Assembly (NCBI GenBank): GCA_965243145.1
Contig: CBDEUB010000002.1
Location: forward strand, 2,728,001 to 2,792,000
Direction: 5' to 3'
Source: CBDBLK01 sp965243145
GTDB taxonomy: Bacteria > Bdellovibrionota > Bacteriovoracia > Bacteriovoracales > Bacteriovoracaceae
DNA: 64,000 nucleotides
Shown: one piece after another, positions 51,968 through 59,733 of the stretch
How positions within the stretch are numbered: the stretch's first letter is position 1
How the letters are laid out: every line of letters begins with the position of its first letter
Position numbers and translations under genes: made by a program
Notes under the pieces: model-generated
Databases searched by the model: none
What the model was told of the DNA's origin: nothing
What the model saw: only the letters and a program-made list of their open reading frames with translations

Positions 51968-52214
51968 TAAGGGCCACCTTTGTCACTTCTGCCACCGCTT
52001 CACAGCTTATGCCCAAATTTGAAAGATCGGCGGTAGCATTTTTTCCTTTTGTTGTAGTCGAACAAGCGTGAATGGAGACGAGTTCACCCCCCAAATCTTC
52101 CAAGTAGTAAAAATCGGGAATTGAGGAAACCAAACCTTGGGCCAAAACCTCTTTGGGAGAAAAACTCAAGGCCACACTTAAAATCCCCACCATCAACATT
52201 TTTAAACCTTTCAT
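51968..52214 (-). pseudogene. 5' part of the gene split by the IS element
   Basis: It starts at ATG 52214 with AGGAGG six bases upstream, followed by a signal peptide (MLMVGILSVALSFSPKEVLA) and about 60 further residues ending in EVTKVAL. Past that point the frame runs into the insertion sequence (RSCLKSPF) and stops. Rejoined to the 3' part, the host protein would have about 220 residues with an export signal and two later membrane helices. Confidence 0.85.
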
Positions 52215-52438
52215 AACGCACCTCCTTTGTTTCAATAGGTATCGAACAGGTTTCTCATCAAATAAGCACCATTGCTCATTTGATGCTTCAATAAACTGCT
52301 GGAAGCTATATTTGTCAATTTTTTTTTTTCAAAAAAATGGCGATTGTCAATAAAATCAATAGGTTTTGAGTGAGTTTTGAGGTGAATTTGTCATCCAGCA
52401 TCAAGACTTGACACTTTTCAATGCCTTTTGCTACTAAA

Positions 52439-53116
52439 ATGGAAGTTATGACTAGCGAAAAATCCAATACCCCATCTATACAAGATATTCTGCGTGGCCT
52501 CGACACCCTCAGGGCCACCGTGGAAAATATGGCTATCCAGGCGGAAGAAGACCGCCAGGAGGCGGCACGAGAACGCTGCGAGGCCGAAAAGGCCCGTCAG
52601 GCGACGGAAAGAGAACGCAAAGATTGGGAAAATGCCATGGAGAGAGATCGCAAGGAATGGGCCAGGGAAAACAAAAAGCGCATTGACTACCTCGACAACC
52701 TTTTTAAAGGGCAGTGGGGCAAGTTGATGGAGAGTTTGGTCAAGGGCGACCTCATTCGCCTGCTCCGGGAGAGAGGCATCAATATTAACGATATTGCCCA
52801 AGAGAGGGAAAAATTTTTTCAGGGCAAAACTTATGAATTTGACATTATCGCCATCGACGGCGGGGAAATGGTAGCGGTGGAAGTCAAAACCACTTTAAAT
52901 CTGGAAGATGTGGAACAATTTGTCCAAAAACTCAAAATGTTCAAAGAAGTTTTCCCCGAATACAAAAATAAAAAAGTTTACGGTGCCGTCGCCTATTTAA
53001 AGGCCAACCGGGGGGCCGATCGCAAGGCCATAAAAAACGGCCTCTTCGCTATCCGTGCCACCGGAGATAGCGCGAGTATCACCAACGACAAAGACTTTCG
53101 GCCGACTGCTTTTTAA
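52439..53116 (+). CDS. Coiled-coil PD-(D/E)XK nuclease-like protein (DUF3782-like), paralog 2
   Basis: A long charged coiled coil (DRQEAARERCEAEKARQATE) precedes the nuclease-like fold: GQWGKLMESLVKGDLIRLL, Asp in YEFDIIAIDGGE, and the ExK motif MVAVEVKTTLNLEDV. The C-terminus AIRATGDSASITNDKDF matches paralog 1. ATGs at 52421, 52439 and 52448 are possible; TTGACA just upstream suggests a promoter, which argues against the first. It is convergent with the membrane protein at 53119, with only two bases between stops. Confidence 0.77.
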   Translation: MEVMTSEKSNTPSIQDILRGLDTLRATVENMAIQAEEDRQEAARERCEAEKARQATERERKDWENAMERDRKEWARENKKRIDYLDNLFKGQWGKLMESLVKGDLIRLLRERGININDIAQEREKFFQGKTYEFDIIAIDGGEMVAVEVKTTLNLEDVEQFVQKLKMFKEVFPEYKNKKVYGAVAYLKANRGADRKAIKNGLFAIRATGDSASITNDKDFRPTAF

Positions 53117-53118
53117 AG

Positions 53119-54240
53119 TTAGGCCTGCTCGAAGAGGTATTTGCGGATGTTGGGGTTGTCCCGCCTCCAAATGGCAAAGTCGATAAAGTAGTGGTGGATG
53201 TTGATAAAGATGACGAAGGCAAACATAAAAAATGTTGGCCCGTAGACGGCGCTGTCGTAGCTGATCGCACCGTCCAGGAACTCGGGAATCCACTGGAACC
53301 CCAGAAATCCCAGGGCCACACTGGCGGCGACATAGAGGCCCGTCCCCCAAACATATTTTTTGCGGTGATCGGCCGAATCTCCCTGCGGGGAATGGGGCCG
53401 ACAGCGGTTTTTGACATAGGCAAAGGCAAACAGCAAATACTGGAGCGAGTGAAAAAAGGGAATGATGACGAAATAACCGGGGTGGTAAAAAAGCGGAATG
53501 TGCCAGGCGTAGATGGAGGCAAAGGCCACCAGGGCGTTGAGGGGAATCCACTTTCCGGTTTGGATGTACTTGTCCACCGTTTGCCAGATGAAGGCCACTA
53601 GCGAGAGGGCGATCACGACATAGCAAACCGAAACTGTCCACGGGGGCAGGCCCCAAGTCGAATACTTGATGCCGTGGAAATCGTAAGTGTGAACGCCCAC
53701 ATTGCCATTGAGGAAGGAAACCATCCACATGGCGAACATATTGATGGCCAAAATGCGGCGTTCCCACTGGCCAAAACTGACTTTTTTCAACGCCGCTATG
53801 GCCACCATGCAACCCAGGATTTGTTTGACATAGTGGTGGCCCACCAAAAAGTACATGGCATTGGCCATATAACCCAACCCGGCGGGTGAACTTTGAAAAA
53901 AGGCAAACCCCAGGCAGGCAATTAGGCCCGCGGGGGCGGCGATGCCGGCCAAAAACATCCGCCAGTTTTTGGCCATTTGGTGGAAGTTATCGACATACAG
54001 GAATTGGTAGGAAATGAGAAAGTGGGGGTAGTTCACCACGAAGGCGAGGTAAAACGCCATGATGCTGATGTTGTGGGTGTTGCCGTCGGGGGGGACAAAC
54101 AGGAAACACAGAGGAAGGAGCATCAAGGAGAGTCCTCCCACCATGAGAAAATCGGCCACTGGGCCGAGCAGGTTGCGATCGTGGCCAGAGGGAAGGAGCG
54201 TCGTGGGGGGGGGCGTTAAAAAGGCGTTGCTGGGTCTCAC
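53119..54240 (-). CDS. Ten-helix membrane protein with conserved histidines
   Basis: About ten hydrophobic helices in 373 residues. Histidines recur at helix ends: NYPHFLISYQ, VGHHYVKQIL, FFHSLQYLLF and NIHHYFIDFAIWRRDNP. This recalls membrane di-iron or haem-binding enzymes such as Brp/Blh-like families, but no assignment is secure. The start GTG 54240 and first codons, including a nine-C tract, lie in a 5' cassette shared with the pilin-like gene at 59296. A later ATG (MVGGLSLML) is possible. Confidence 0.65.
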   Translation of the reverse strand: MRPSNAFLTPPPTTLLPSGHDRNLLGPVADFLMVGGLSLMLLPLCFLFVPPDGNTHNISIMAFYLAFVVNYPHFLISYQFLYVDNFHQMAKNWRMFLAGIAAPAGLIACLGFAFFQSSPAGLGYMANAMYFLVGHHYVKQILGCMVAIAALKKVSFGQWERRILAINMFAMWMVSFLNGNVGVHTYDFHGIKYSTWGLPPWTVSVCYVVIALSLVAFIWQTVDKYIQTGKWIPLNALVAFASIYAWHIPLFYHPGYFVIIPFFHSLQYLLFAFAYVKNRCRPHSPQGDSADHRKKYVWGTGLYVAASVALGFLGFQWIPEFLDGAISYDSAVYGPTFFMFAFVIFINIHHYFIDFAIWRRDNPNIRKYLFEQA

Positions 54241-54263
54241 CCCTTTATTTTAACCCTAAAATG
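54205..54263 (-). repeat. Shared 5' cassette A (start codon plus C9 tract)
   Basis: These 59 bases match cassette B (59262-59318) at about four of five positions. The match includes the leader, an AAGG-type ribosome binding site, the GTG start, GCCTTTTTAACG and a pure C tract (nine C here, eight in B). The genes beyond are unrelated. Confidence 0.7.
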
Positions 54264-54293
54264 TTTTCTTTAAAATGCACGCTTTGGAGGCCT

Positions 54294-55466
54294 CTAAGTT
54301 TTGGCCTGAAAGGGGCCAAACAGGGTTTGTAGGGCGGTTTTGAGAGAAAGTACCCGGCAGCATCCCTTTTGGTACTCTCCCTTGGGTTTGAGTTGGGCCA
54401 CAATTTGCAGGGCGTGGACAGGCCTTAATTTTGCGGCATAATATTGGAGTGCTTTGGACATTTTGTCTTCCGCCCACTTCACTTCGATCAGGGCAAAGAT
54501 TTTCCCCTCTTGGAGAATGGCAAAGTCAACTTCGCGCTTTTCCTTGTCGCGGATATACCTCAAGTCGAACGCCAGGCCGCGGGAATCTTCCAGAAAGTGC
54601 AAATTTTTGAGCAGGTGAGTGGCGACCAGGTTTTCAAAGCGCGCGCCCTGGCCAGCTTCTTCGATCACATCGGCGTTGTCAAAAAAATAAACTTTGGGGG
54701 GTTTTTGTATGGCCCGGGCCAGTTGGCGCGTGTAGGGGCGCACACTGAAACACAAATACATTTTTTCTAAGGCCTCAAGCCACGCCTTGGCGGTTTTGGG
54801 GGAGACTTGGATTTGGCCCGCCAGATTGGAAAGCACGGTGAGTTGGCCACAATTCCGGCGCAAAAAATCCACCATCAAACCGAGTTCTTGGATACGCTTG
54901 ATGGCCTCCAAATCCCGCACATCTTCCTTGAGGACGCGATCCAGTCGTTCGCGCCTCCAGCGTTGTGCCTCTCTGGGGTCACCGTCTAAAAAGGGTTCGG
55001 GAAATCCGCCGACTGTCATCAGTCGCCGCAGGCCTTCTTGGAAGCTCATCTTGGGGGGGAGTTCGTCCAAGCTCAAGGGGTGCAAGCGCCAGTAGTGATA
55101 GCGGCCCAAGAGAGAGTCGCCCCCGCGGCGGTAGACATCGAGGCGGGCGCTGCCGGTGACTAAAATTTTGTGCCGGGGACGGGTTTTATCGTAAATTCCC
55201 TTGATCCAATTTTTCCAGCGCGGGTATTTGTGAAGTTCGTCGAAGACTATCAACTGGTGGGAGGCATCCCATTTTTTGTTCAAAATGCGGAAGCGGTCGT
55301 CGTCGAAGTCCCAGTTGAGGCAGAGGCCTGATTTGGATTGAGTGTAGGGAAAGCACCGCAAGATGGATTGCGCCAGGGTGGTTTTCCCCACTTGCCGGGG
55401 GCCGCCTAAAAAGGCCATTTTTTTGGCCAAGTCGCGGAGAATTGAGGCCTCCAATTTGCGTTTCAT
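54294..55466 (-). CDS. AAA ATPase of the DUF4143 family, second copy
   Basis: Walker A GGPRQVGKTT, Walker B LIVFDELHKYPRWKNWI and sensor ILVTGSARLD mark the ATPase. They are followed by LHPLSLDELPP, VGGFPEPFLDG and a DUF4143 C-terminus with the nuclease-like KREVDFAILQEG and ALIEVKWAED. It is not closely similar to the copy at 38393. ATG 55466 (MKRKLEAS) is preferred over 55475 and over the open frame to 55583, since a promoter (TTGACT, 16 bp, TAAAAT) ends just before. It is divergent from an XRE gene across shared operator boxes. Confidence 0.85.
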   Translation of the reverse strand: MKRKLEASILRDLAKKMAFLGGPRQVGKTTLAQSILRCFPYTQSKSGLCLNWDFDDDRFRILNKKWDASHQLIVFDELHKYPRWKNWIKGIYDKTRPRHKILVTGSARLDVYRRGGDSLLGRYHYWRLHPLSLDELPPKMSFQEGLRRLMTVGGFPEPFLDGDPREAQRWRRERLDRVLKEDVRDLEAIKRIQELGLMVDFLRRNCGQLTVLSNLAGQIQVSPKTAKAWLEALEKMYLCFSVRPYTRQLARAIQKPPKVYFFDNADVIEEAGQGARFENLVATHLLKNLHFLEDSRGLAFDLRYIRDKEKREVDFAILQEGKIFALIEVKWAEDKMSKALQYYAAKLRPVHALQIVAQLKPKGEYQKGCCRVLSLKTALQTLFGPFQAKT

Positions 55467-55485
55467 TCCGTCCATTTTATACCCT

Positions 55486-55527
55486 ACTCCAAAATAGTCA
55501 AGACTTTTTTGGAGTGGAGTCCAAAAT
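55486..55527. promoter_or_regulatory. Operator boxes between the DUF4143 ATPase and XRE genes
   Basis: Three ACTCCAAAA-type boxes occur: 55486-55495, an inverted copy at 55507-55515 and 55517-55527 (gagtccaaaat). The first two face each other as an inverted repeat. One box lies in the spacer of the minus-strand promoter and the last overlaps the XRE start. The core CCAAAAT is shared with the array before the other DUF4143 gene. Confidence 0.65.
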
Positions 55528-55772
55528 GGCCATAAGTACCGTAAGAGGCCTTGCCTTGGCCAGGCCGAATATGAAAATAACACCAGGTAAGGCGCTCAGA
55601 ATCTTGCGGGAACTTCAAGAACTGTTCCAAAAAGAACTCGCCGATTTGGCGGGAATGAAGCAATCGAATATTTCGGCACTGGAAAGAGGCGTGGTGCAGA
55701 TAGGAAGAGAGGGCACTTGCTTTATCCAAGGCCCTCAAGGTTCATCCCTCCGCCGATTACTTATCGCCATAG
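55526..55772 (+). pseudogene. XRE-family regulator, frameshifted
   Basis: A helix-turn-helix is clear (LRILRELQELFQKELADLAG, MKQSNISALERGVVQIGRE). After IGRE the expected family ending ALALSKALKVHPSADYLSP is found in another frame, closing at TAG 55770-55772. As sequenced, the frame instead runs to 55822 with an unrelated tail. One base is missing near 55711. Start may be ATG 55526 or ATG 55571. It probably regulated the divergent ATPase through the operator boxes. Confidence 0.75.
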
Positions 55773-55853
55773 TGAAGTGGGAGCACATTCGCCACATTCT
55801 GAATCATCACAAGGTTGACTGAGAACAATTTTTTTTTGTAGCATTTATGGCCG

Positions 55854-56822
55854 ATGAAAGAAAAAAGTAAAAAAACTTCAATCCTTCACACTGACCACCA
55901 CAATGCCTTTTTTAAGAGCGTTATTACCACCAAGAGATATAATTTAGAATTTCTCAAATTGATCCTGCCTGCCAAGTTATTTGCCGCTTTTGACTGGGAA
56001 ACTTTGAGGCCAGAGGCGTGTACTTATCTCAACAAAGACGGCAAAGAGAGGCGCACGGATTTGGTCTTATCCGCCCGATTTAAGGAGTCTGAAGGCAGTG
56101 CCAAAGTTATTTTTCTGGTCGAGCACAAGGCCCAAAAGAGGCCAGAGGGGGTTCTGCTCCAGCTTTTGGATTATCAAAATGCCATCTACCAACAAAATAA
56201 AAGCACTCTGAATCCAATCATTCCCATCATTATCTATCAGGGGAAGGTCAAAAGTTATTCAGGCCCGGTCAAGTTGCACGATATTTTGAAGATACCCAGA
56301 GGGGAAATGGGCGAATTTCTCAAACGGTTTGTACTGGATTTTGAGTGTTTTTTGTTGAATGTGCACGATTTGGACATGGAGGAAAACAGCGATTTGACCT
56401 TGGCACCGATTTTGTATATAATGCAAAGCATCTTTAATTTGGACAGGGAGGTGGTTAAAAAGTTGTTTGCCCAAGGAAGACATTTGTCAGAAAATGAATG
56501 GGGCCGCCAAATAATGATGGTGATGGATTATGTGAGTAGAGTTGACTCGCGTTTTAATTGGGAAAGATTGAAAGAAATAGCAAAGGAAGAAGAGGGGGAG
56601 GAAACGGTGACTTTTTTAGAAAAAACTTTGGATGAGATGATTTCAGATGGCCGTGCAGAGGGCCTGGAAGAAGGCATAGAAAAAGGCATAGAAAAGGGCC
56701 GAAAAGAGGGCCGCCGCGAAGTGGCCCGCAATTTACTGATCGTTGGCACTGATCCTAAGACGGTCGCCAAGGCCACAGGATTAACTCTTCAAGAGGTCAA
56801 AGAACTCAATTCAAAGGCCTAA
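55854..56822 (+). CDS. Rpn-family recombination-promoting nuclease (transposase_31 type)
   Basis: The 322 residues fit the Rpn family: HTDHHNAFFKSVITTKRYNLEF, a PD-(D/E)XK core with Asp in RRTDLVLSARF and the ExK-type VIFLVEHKAQ, and QLLDYQNAIYQQ with IIPIIIYQG. The C-terminal region has acidic/basic EKGIEKGRKEG repeats and a small helix-turn-helix-like end (TDPKTVAKATGLTLQEVKEL). Rpn proteins are DNA nucleases that promote RecA-independent recombination. The region is AT-rich and probably mobile. Confidence 0.85.
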   Translation: MKEKSKKTSILHTDHHNAFFKSVITTKRYNLEFLKLILPAKLFAAFDWETLRPEACTYLNKDGKERRTDLVLSARFKESEGSAKVIFLVEHKAQKRPEGVLLQLLDYQNAIYQQNKSTLNPIIPIIIYQGKVKSYSGPVKLHDILKIPRGEMGEFLKRFVLDFECFLLNVHDLDMEENSDLTLAPILYIMQSIFNLDREVVKKLFAQGRHLSENEWGRQIMMVMDYVSRVDSRFNWERLKEIAKEEEGEETVTFLEKTLDEMISDGRAEGLEEGIEKGIEKGRKEGRREVARNLLIVGTDPKTVAKATGLTLQEVKELNSKA

Positions 56823-56915
56823 AACAGCTTCTAAGAATCTTATAGAGATGGCCGGCCATTGCTCATGTTCTCTAGGGGGCCAATGATGCCGTAAGATGCC
56901 TGCGGCCTTTGGATT

Positions 56916-58225
56916 TTAAGTGCAACCCCATTTACAACTGGGCCAACTCATCCACTGTGGCGTTTGTCCCTCGTTGTTTTGGCAGATGCCCGGAGGTGGA
57001 GAAGAATCTCGCGGAGGACAAGTGTTCTGTTGAGTTGGTGGTGAAGGAGTCGTCACACAGGAACAATTGACGAGATTTTGTTCGGTGGGGCAAGAGAGGG
57101 TGCACACACAGCCGGTGCAGGAGGAGTTGGGTGCTTTGTTTGCGCCACAATTCATGGTGCAACTGGGTGGTACCACAGGTGTCGGAGTTATTGGTACTGT
57201 TGGAGTTATCGGTGTTGTCGGAGTCGTAGGTGTCGTAGGCGTCGTCGGTGTTGGCAGTCCTGGAGGTATTGGTGTTGTTGGTGCTGGTATGACTGGTGGT
57301 GCTGGAGGTACTGGCGGCGTGGGCGGAGCAGGACAGACTGGGTTGGGAATACTTGTCGGCACTCCTGTCACAGGGTCGGGTGGGCCAGCGATATGGGTGG
57401 GAGGACAACAAGGGTCGCCGCAGGAACCACAACATTTGTTTCCAGTGGATTGGCGAGTATCTTTGATACAATTCGGCCCAAAACCGCGGCAGCATTGCTC
57501 GGTCTGGGTGAAAGTTTGATTGCAACAAACCGAACCGGGGGAGGGCGACCAACTGGGGGATTTGGTTCCCGTTTCAGTTCTTTGGCCATTGCGGCCGGTT
57601 CTCTGTCCGACCGTCTCGCCACTGCACCAGCGGCGGTGGTCGGGAACCCATTTGGTGCTGCAACAGTCGAGGGTGCCGCTGGAACTCACCCCCCGCAGGG
57701 CGTTTTGAGCGGGACATTGCTTGTTGGTGACGGGATCGAGTACGCAGTGGCCGCCCGTCCAGGAAGCGTGTTGGATGCCGAGGCACAATTTTTCATTGGA
57801 TTCGGCGACGGCGTTGCCGGTGCTGAGGTAACGGCCCTCCAAGCTGCCGGCGCTGCCGACAATAGTCAGGGGAAAAACTTTTTTGACCTTTCTCTCAGCT
57901 TGATTTTTGAGTTTGTTCCAGCGACTGACTTCGATTTCCAGATCGATGGAGTTGCCGGAGAGGTTGGCCAGAGTGGCGGATTCAAATTGCACCATGTTCC
58001 GCCCGTAGCGGTTGCCGACGACAAATTTGGGGGCACCGGCGTGGTTTTTAATGTCGCTGATGGACTGTCCGTCGGAGATGCCAGTGCCGAGGCCGCCCAA
58101 GGTGTGGAGGCAGGCGTGGTAGTTGAAGAGATTTTTGGAAATGCGCCTTAAAAAGGCGTCGGTTTCAAATTTGCGCTTGAGGGCCTGAATGGCGGCCCGT
58201 CGGGCGGCGGATTGCACTCGCATAC
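56916..58225 (-). pseudogene. 3' part of a secreted Pro/Thr- and Cys-rich pilin-like protein
   Basis: From about MRVQSAARRAAIQALKRKF the frame encodes a globular region (NLFNYHACLHTLGG, VVGNRYGRNMVQFESATLAN). A cysteine-rich part follows (GTLDCCSTKW, SVCCNQTFTQTEQCC), then a Pro/Thr low-complexity linker (TPTTPTTPTTPITPTVP) and a cysteine-rich end. Its 5' continuation is not at 58271, where the frame reads into an IS3 remnant, but at 59154-59296. The sequence lacks its N-terminus because of insertion plus deletion. Confidence 0.7.
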
Positions 58226-58809
58226 TGGGAACCACGATCAGAGTGAAAAATCCGTCCTGGATTTCTGCCATAAAGTGTTACTGCATTTGCTAAAGCATTG
58301 AGAACACCTGAAGTTTCCAATGTTTTGTCAACAGACCAACCCACGATTTCTCTATTATACAAATCCATGACCACGGAAAGGTAATAAAACCCTTCACCAT
58401 CAACTTTGAGATAAGTAATATCTCCGGCCCAGATTTGATTAGGGGATTGAGGCAATTCCTCTTCAGACTTGAAAATCCTTGGGGAGACAGGGCATTGATG
58501 GTTTGAATTGGTGGTCTGGGGAATAAATCTTTTTTTCCTTTTTACTCCGATACGGAGTTCTCTCATAATTTTGGCGACTGTATTTTTGCTACAGAAAATG
58601 CCTTTTGCTTTAAGCTGGGCGTGGATTCGAGGCGACCCGTAGGTTTCCTCGCTATTTTTAAACTCGATTTTAATATGGCCTTGGAGTTGTTTTCTCCATT
58701 CAGAGCGAAAATTGGGGGAACTTTTCCACGAATAATACCCACTCCGACTAATTCCGAAGTGGGTACACAAGAAAGAAATGGGAATTGTTTTGGAAAGTTC
58801 TTCAATCAA
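58165..58809 (-). pseudogene. IS3-family transposase OrfB, truncated
   Basis: The N-terminal helix-turn-helix type region (FGISRSGYYSWKSSP), ETYGSPRIHAQLKAKG, IWAGDITYLKVDGEGFYYLS with the first catalytic Asp and HSDRGSQYAS with the second are present. The last 16 codons read into host DNA (AIRRPTGRHSG), and the third catalytic residue is absent. It overlaps orfA by four bases, as needed for the frameshifted OrfAB product. Confidence 0.85.
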
Positions 58810-59153
58810 AGCAAATTCTTCTTTTCCTCCGCAAAGATTCCAAGACTTTTTTTTAAAACATCATTGACTTTGCGGAGATAGCGATTTTCTTTTTTGGCCT
58901 TTAAAAGTTCCTGTTCGAGTGAGTTGCGATCCTTGGATACCTTGGGTTTAGAAGTGGAATTTGAGGACATTTTCCGCCACCTCTCGATGTTGCTGGGATT
59001 GATGCCGAGGTCTTTGGCGGCCTGGGCAAGTCCGATTTCCTGTGCCAATTCAATGGCCTGTTCTTTGTACTGGTCAGTGTAATTTCTACGCGATGCACCC
59101 ATGTAAATTCTCCTTGATTAGGGGTGTACACCACTCTTGCATGCTGTGTCCAG
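58220..59153 (-). mobile_element. IS3-family element, 3' end deleted
   Basis: It carries orfA and most of orfB in the usual overlapping order. The 5' end is near 59153 (approximate). The 3' end is missing: orfB breaks off after HSDRGSQYAS, and the sequence continues directly in the pilin-like host gene near 58220. The terminal repeat and the catalytic Glu of the transposase are lost, so the element is inactive. Confidence 0.8.
58806..59102 (-). CDS. IS3-family OrfA
   Basis: The 98 residues are a helix-turn-helix (EQAIELAQEIGLAQAAKDLG, NPSNIERWRKM) followed by a leucine-zipper-like helix (LEQELLKAKKENRYLRKVND), as in IS3 OrfA. ATG 59102 is preceded by AGGAG. It is intact but its partner is truncated. 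Confidence 0.88.
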   Translation of the reverse strand: MGASRRNYTDQYKEQAIELAQEIGLAQAAKDLGINPSNIERWRKMSSNSTSKPKVSKDRNSLEQELLKAKKENRYLRKVNDVLKKSLGIFAEEKKNLL

Positions 59154-59296
59154 TCAATTTGGGGAGGCCCATGATGCCCTTGATGGCGGTGAGAGAGACG
59201 ACTCCAGCGAGTGCCATAACGGCGAGGAGGGCATAACCGCGGTGAGAGCGCAGAAGTCTTCGGGGGGGGCGTTAAAAAGGCCTTATTGAACTTCAC
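59154..59296 (-). pseudogene. 5' part of the pilin-like gene, out of frame after a C8 tract
   Basis: The start GTG 59296 reads KFNKAFLTPPP through eight C and then runs into non-coding-like sequence. With seven (or ten) C the frame gives RLLRSHRGYALLAVMALAGV and VSLTAIKGIMGLPKL, a prepilin- or GspK-like N-terminus with a basic head and hydrophobic helix. The IS3 remnant follows. Either a mutated or a phase-off state. Confidence 0.6.
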
Positions 59297-59318
59297 CTTT
59301 TTATCTTAACCTGAAATG
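59262..59318 (-). repeat. Shared 5' cassette B (start codon plus C8 tract)
   Basis: Partner of cassette A at 54205-54263, in the same orientation and equally placed at a gene start; the C tract occupies 59262-59269. Confidence 0.7.
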
Positions 59319-59332
59319 GATTTTGAGGGAGA

Positions 59333-59575
59333 TTATTTTTGTGGAGAAAATTGCCTGACTTGTTCGATAGGTGCAGGCCTAAAGGGCGTGGGGTCGAGCA
59401 TGCCCAATTTTCCCAAGGTGACCAGAGCGCTCAGGATAGTGAAGACCATCCCCCCGGAGGCCAAGGCCATTTTGAGGTTCATTTTGAGATTCATTTCCTC
59501 AATATCCCGTTTGAGATCGGCCCGTACAGTTTCAATTTTAAGGTCGAGTTCCCGAATATCTCTCTTGGTGGCCAA
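59333..59575 (-). CDS. DUF1640-like small coiled-coil membrane protein, possibly truncated
   Basis: The 80 residues read ATKRDIRELDLKIETVRADL, then a hydrophobic helix (GGMVFTILSALVTLGKLGML) and a short tail. This is the C-terminal pattern of DUF1640-like proteins, whose usual N-terminal half is missing: a stop codon lies ten codons before TTG 59575, although DEIIDSN upstream still looks like family sequence. It may be a remnant. Confidence 0.5.
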   Translation of the reverse strand: MATKRDIRELDLKIETVRADLKRDIEEMNLKMNLKMALASGGMVFTILSALVTLGKLGMLDPTPFRPAPIEQVRQFSPQK

Positions 59576-59733
59576 GTTAGAGTCGATAATTTCATCCTAA
59601 ATTCAATTCCCATTCCCTATCGTTGTTTTGGGGGGTCGCATTAAATTTGTCAATTGGGATACCCCCGTTGGCGGTTGCCTAGGGCCAAAAAAATCGACAC
59701 AATACCTGTGATTTCTCAACTGGGGAGTTGCAG

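Noticed and set aside
57180..57330. CRISPR-like repeats
   Set aside because: These are short degenerate Thr/Pro codon repeats of a protein linker, without spacers; no CRISPR array or cas gene was seen in the window.
59577..59733. Pho box upstream of pstS
   Set aside because: No pair of CTGTCAT-like repeats with 11-bp spacing could be found.
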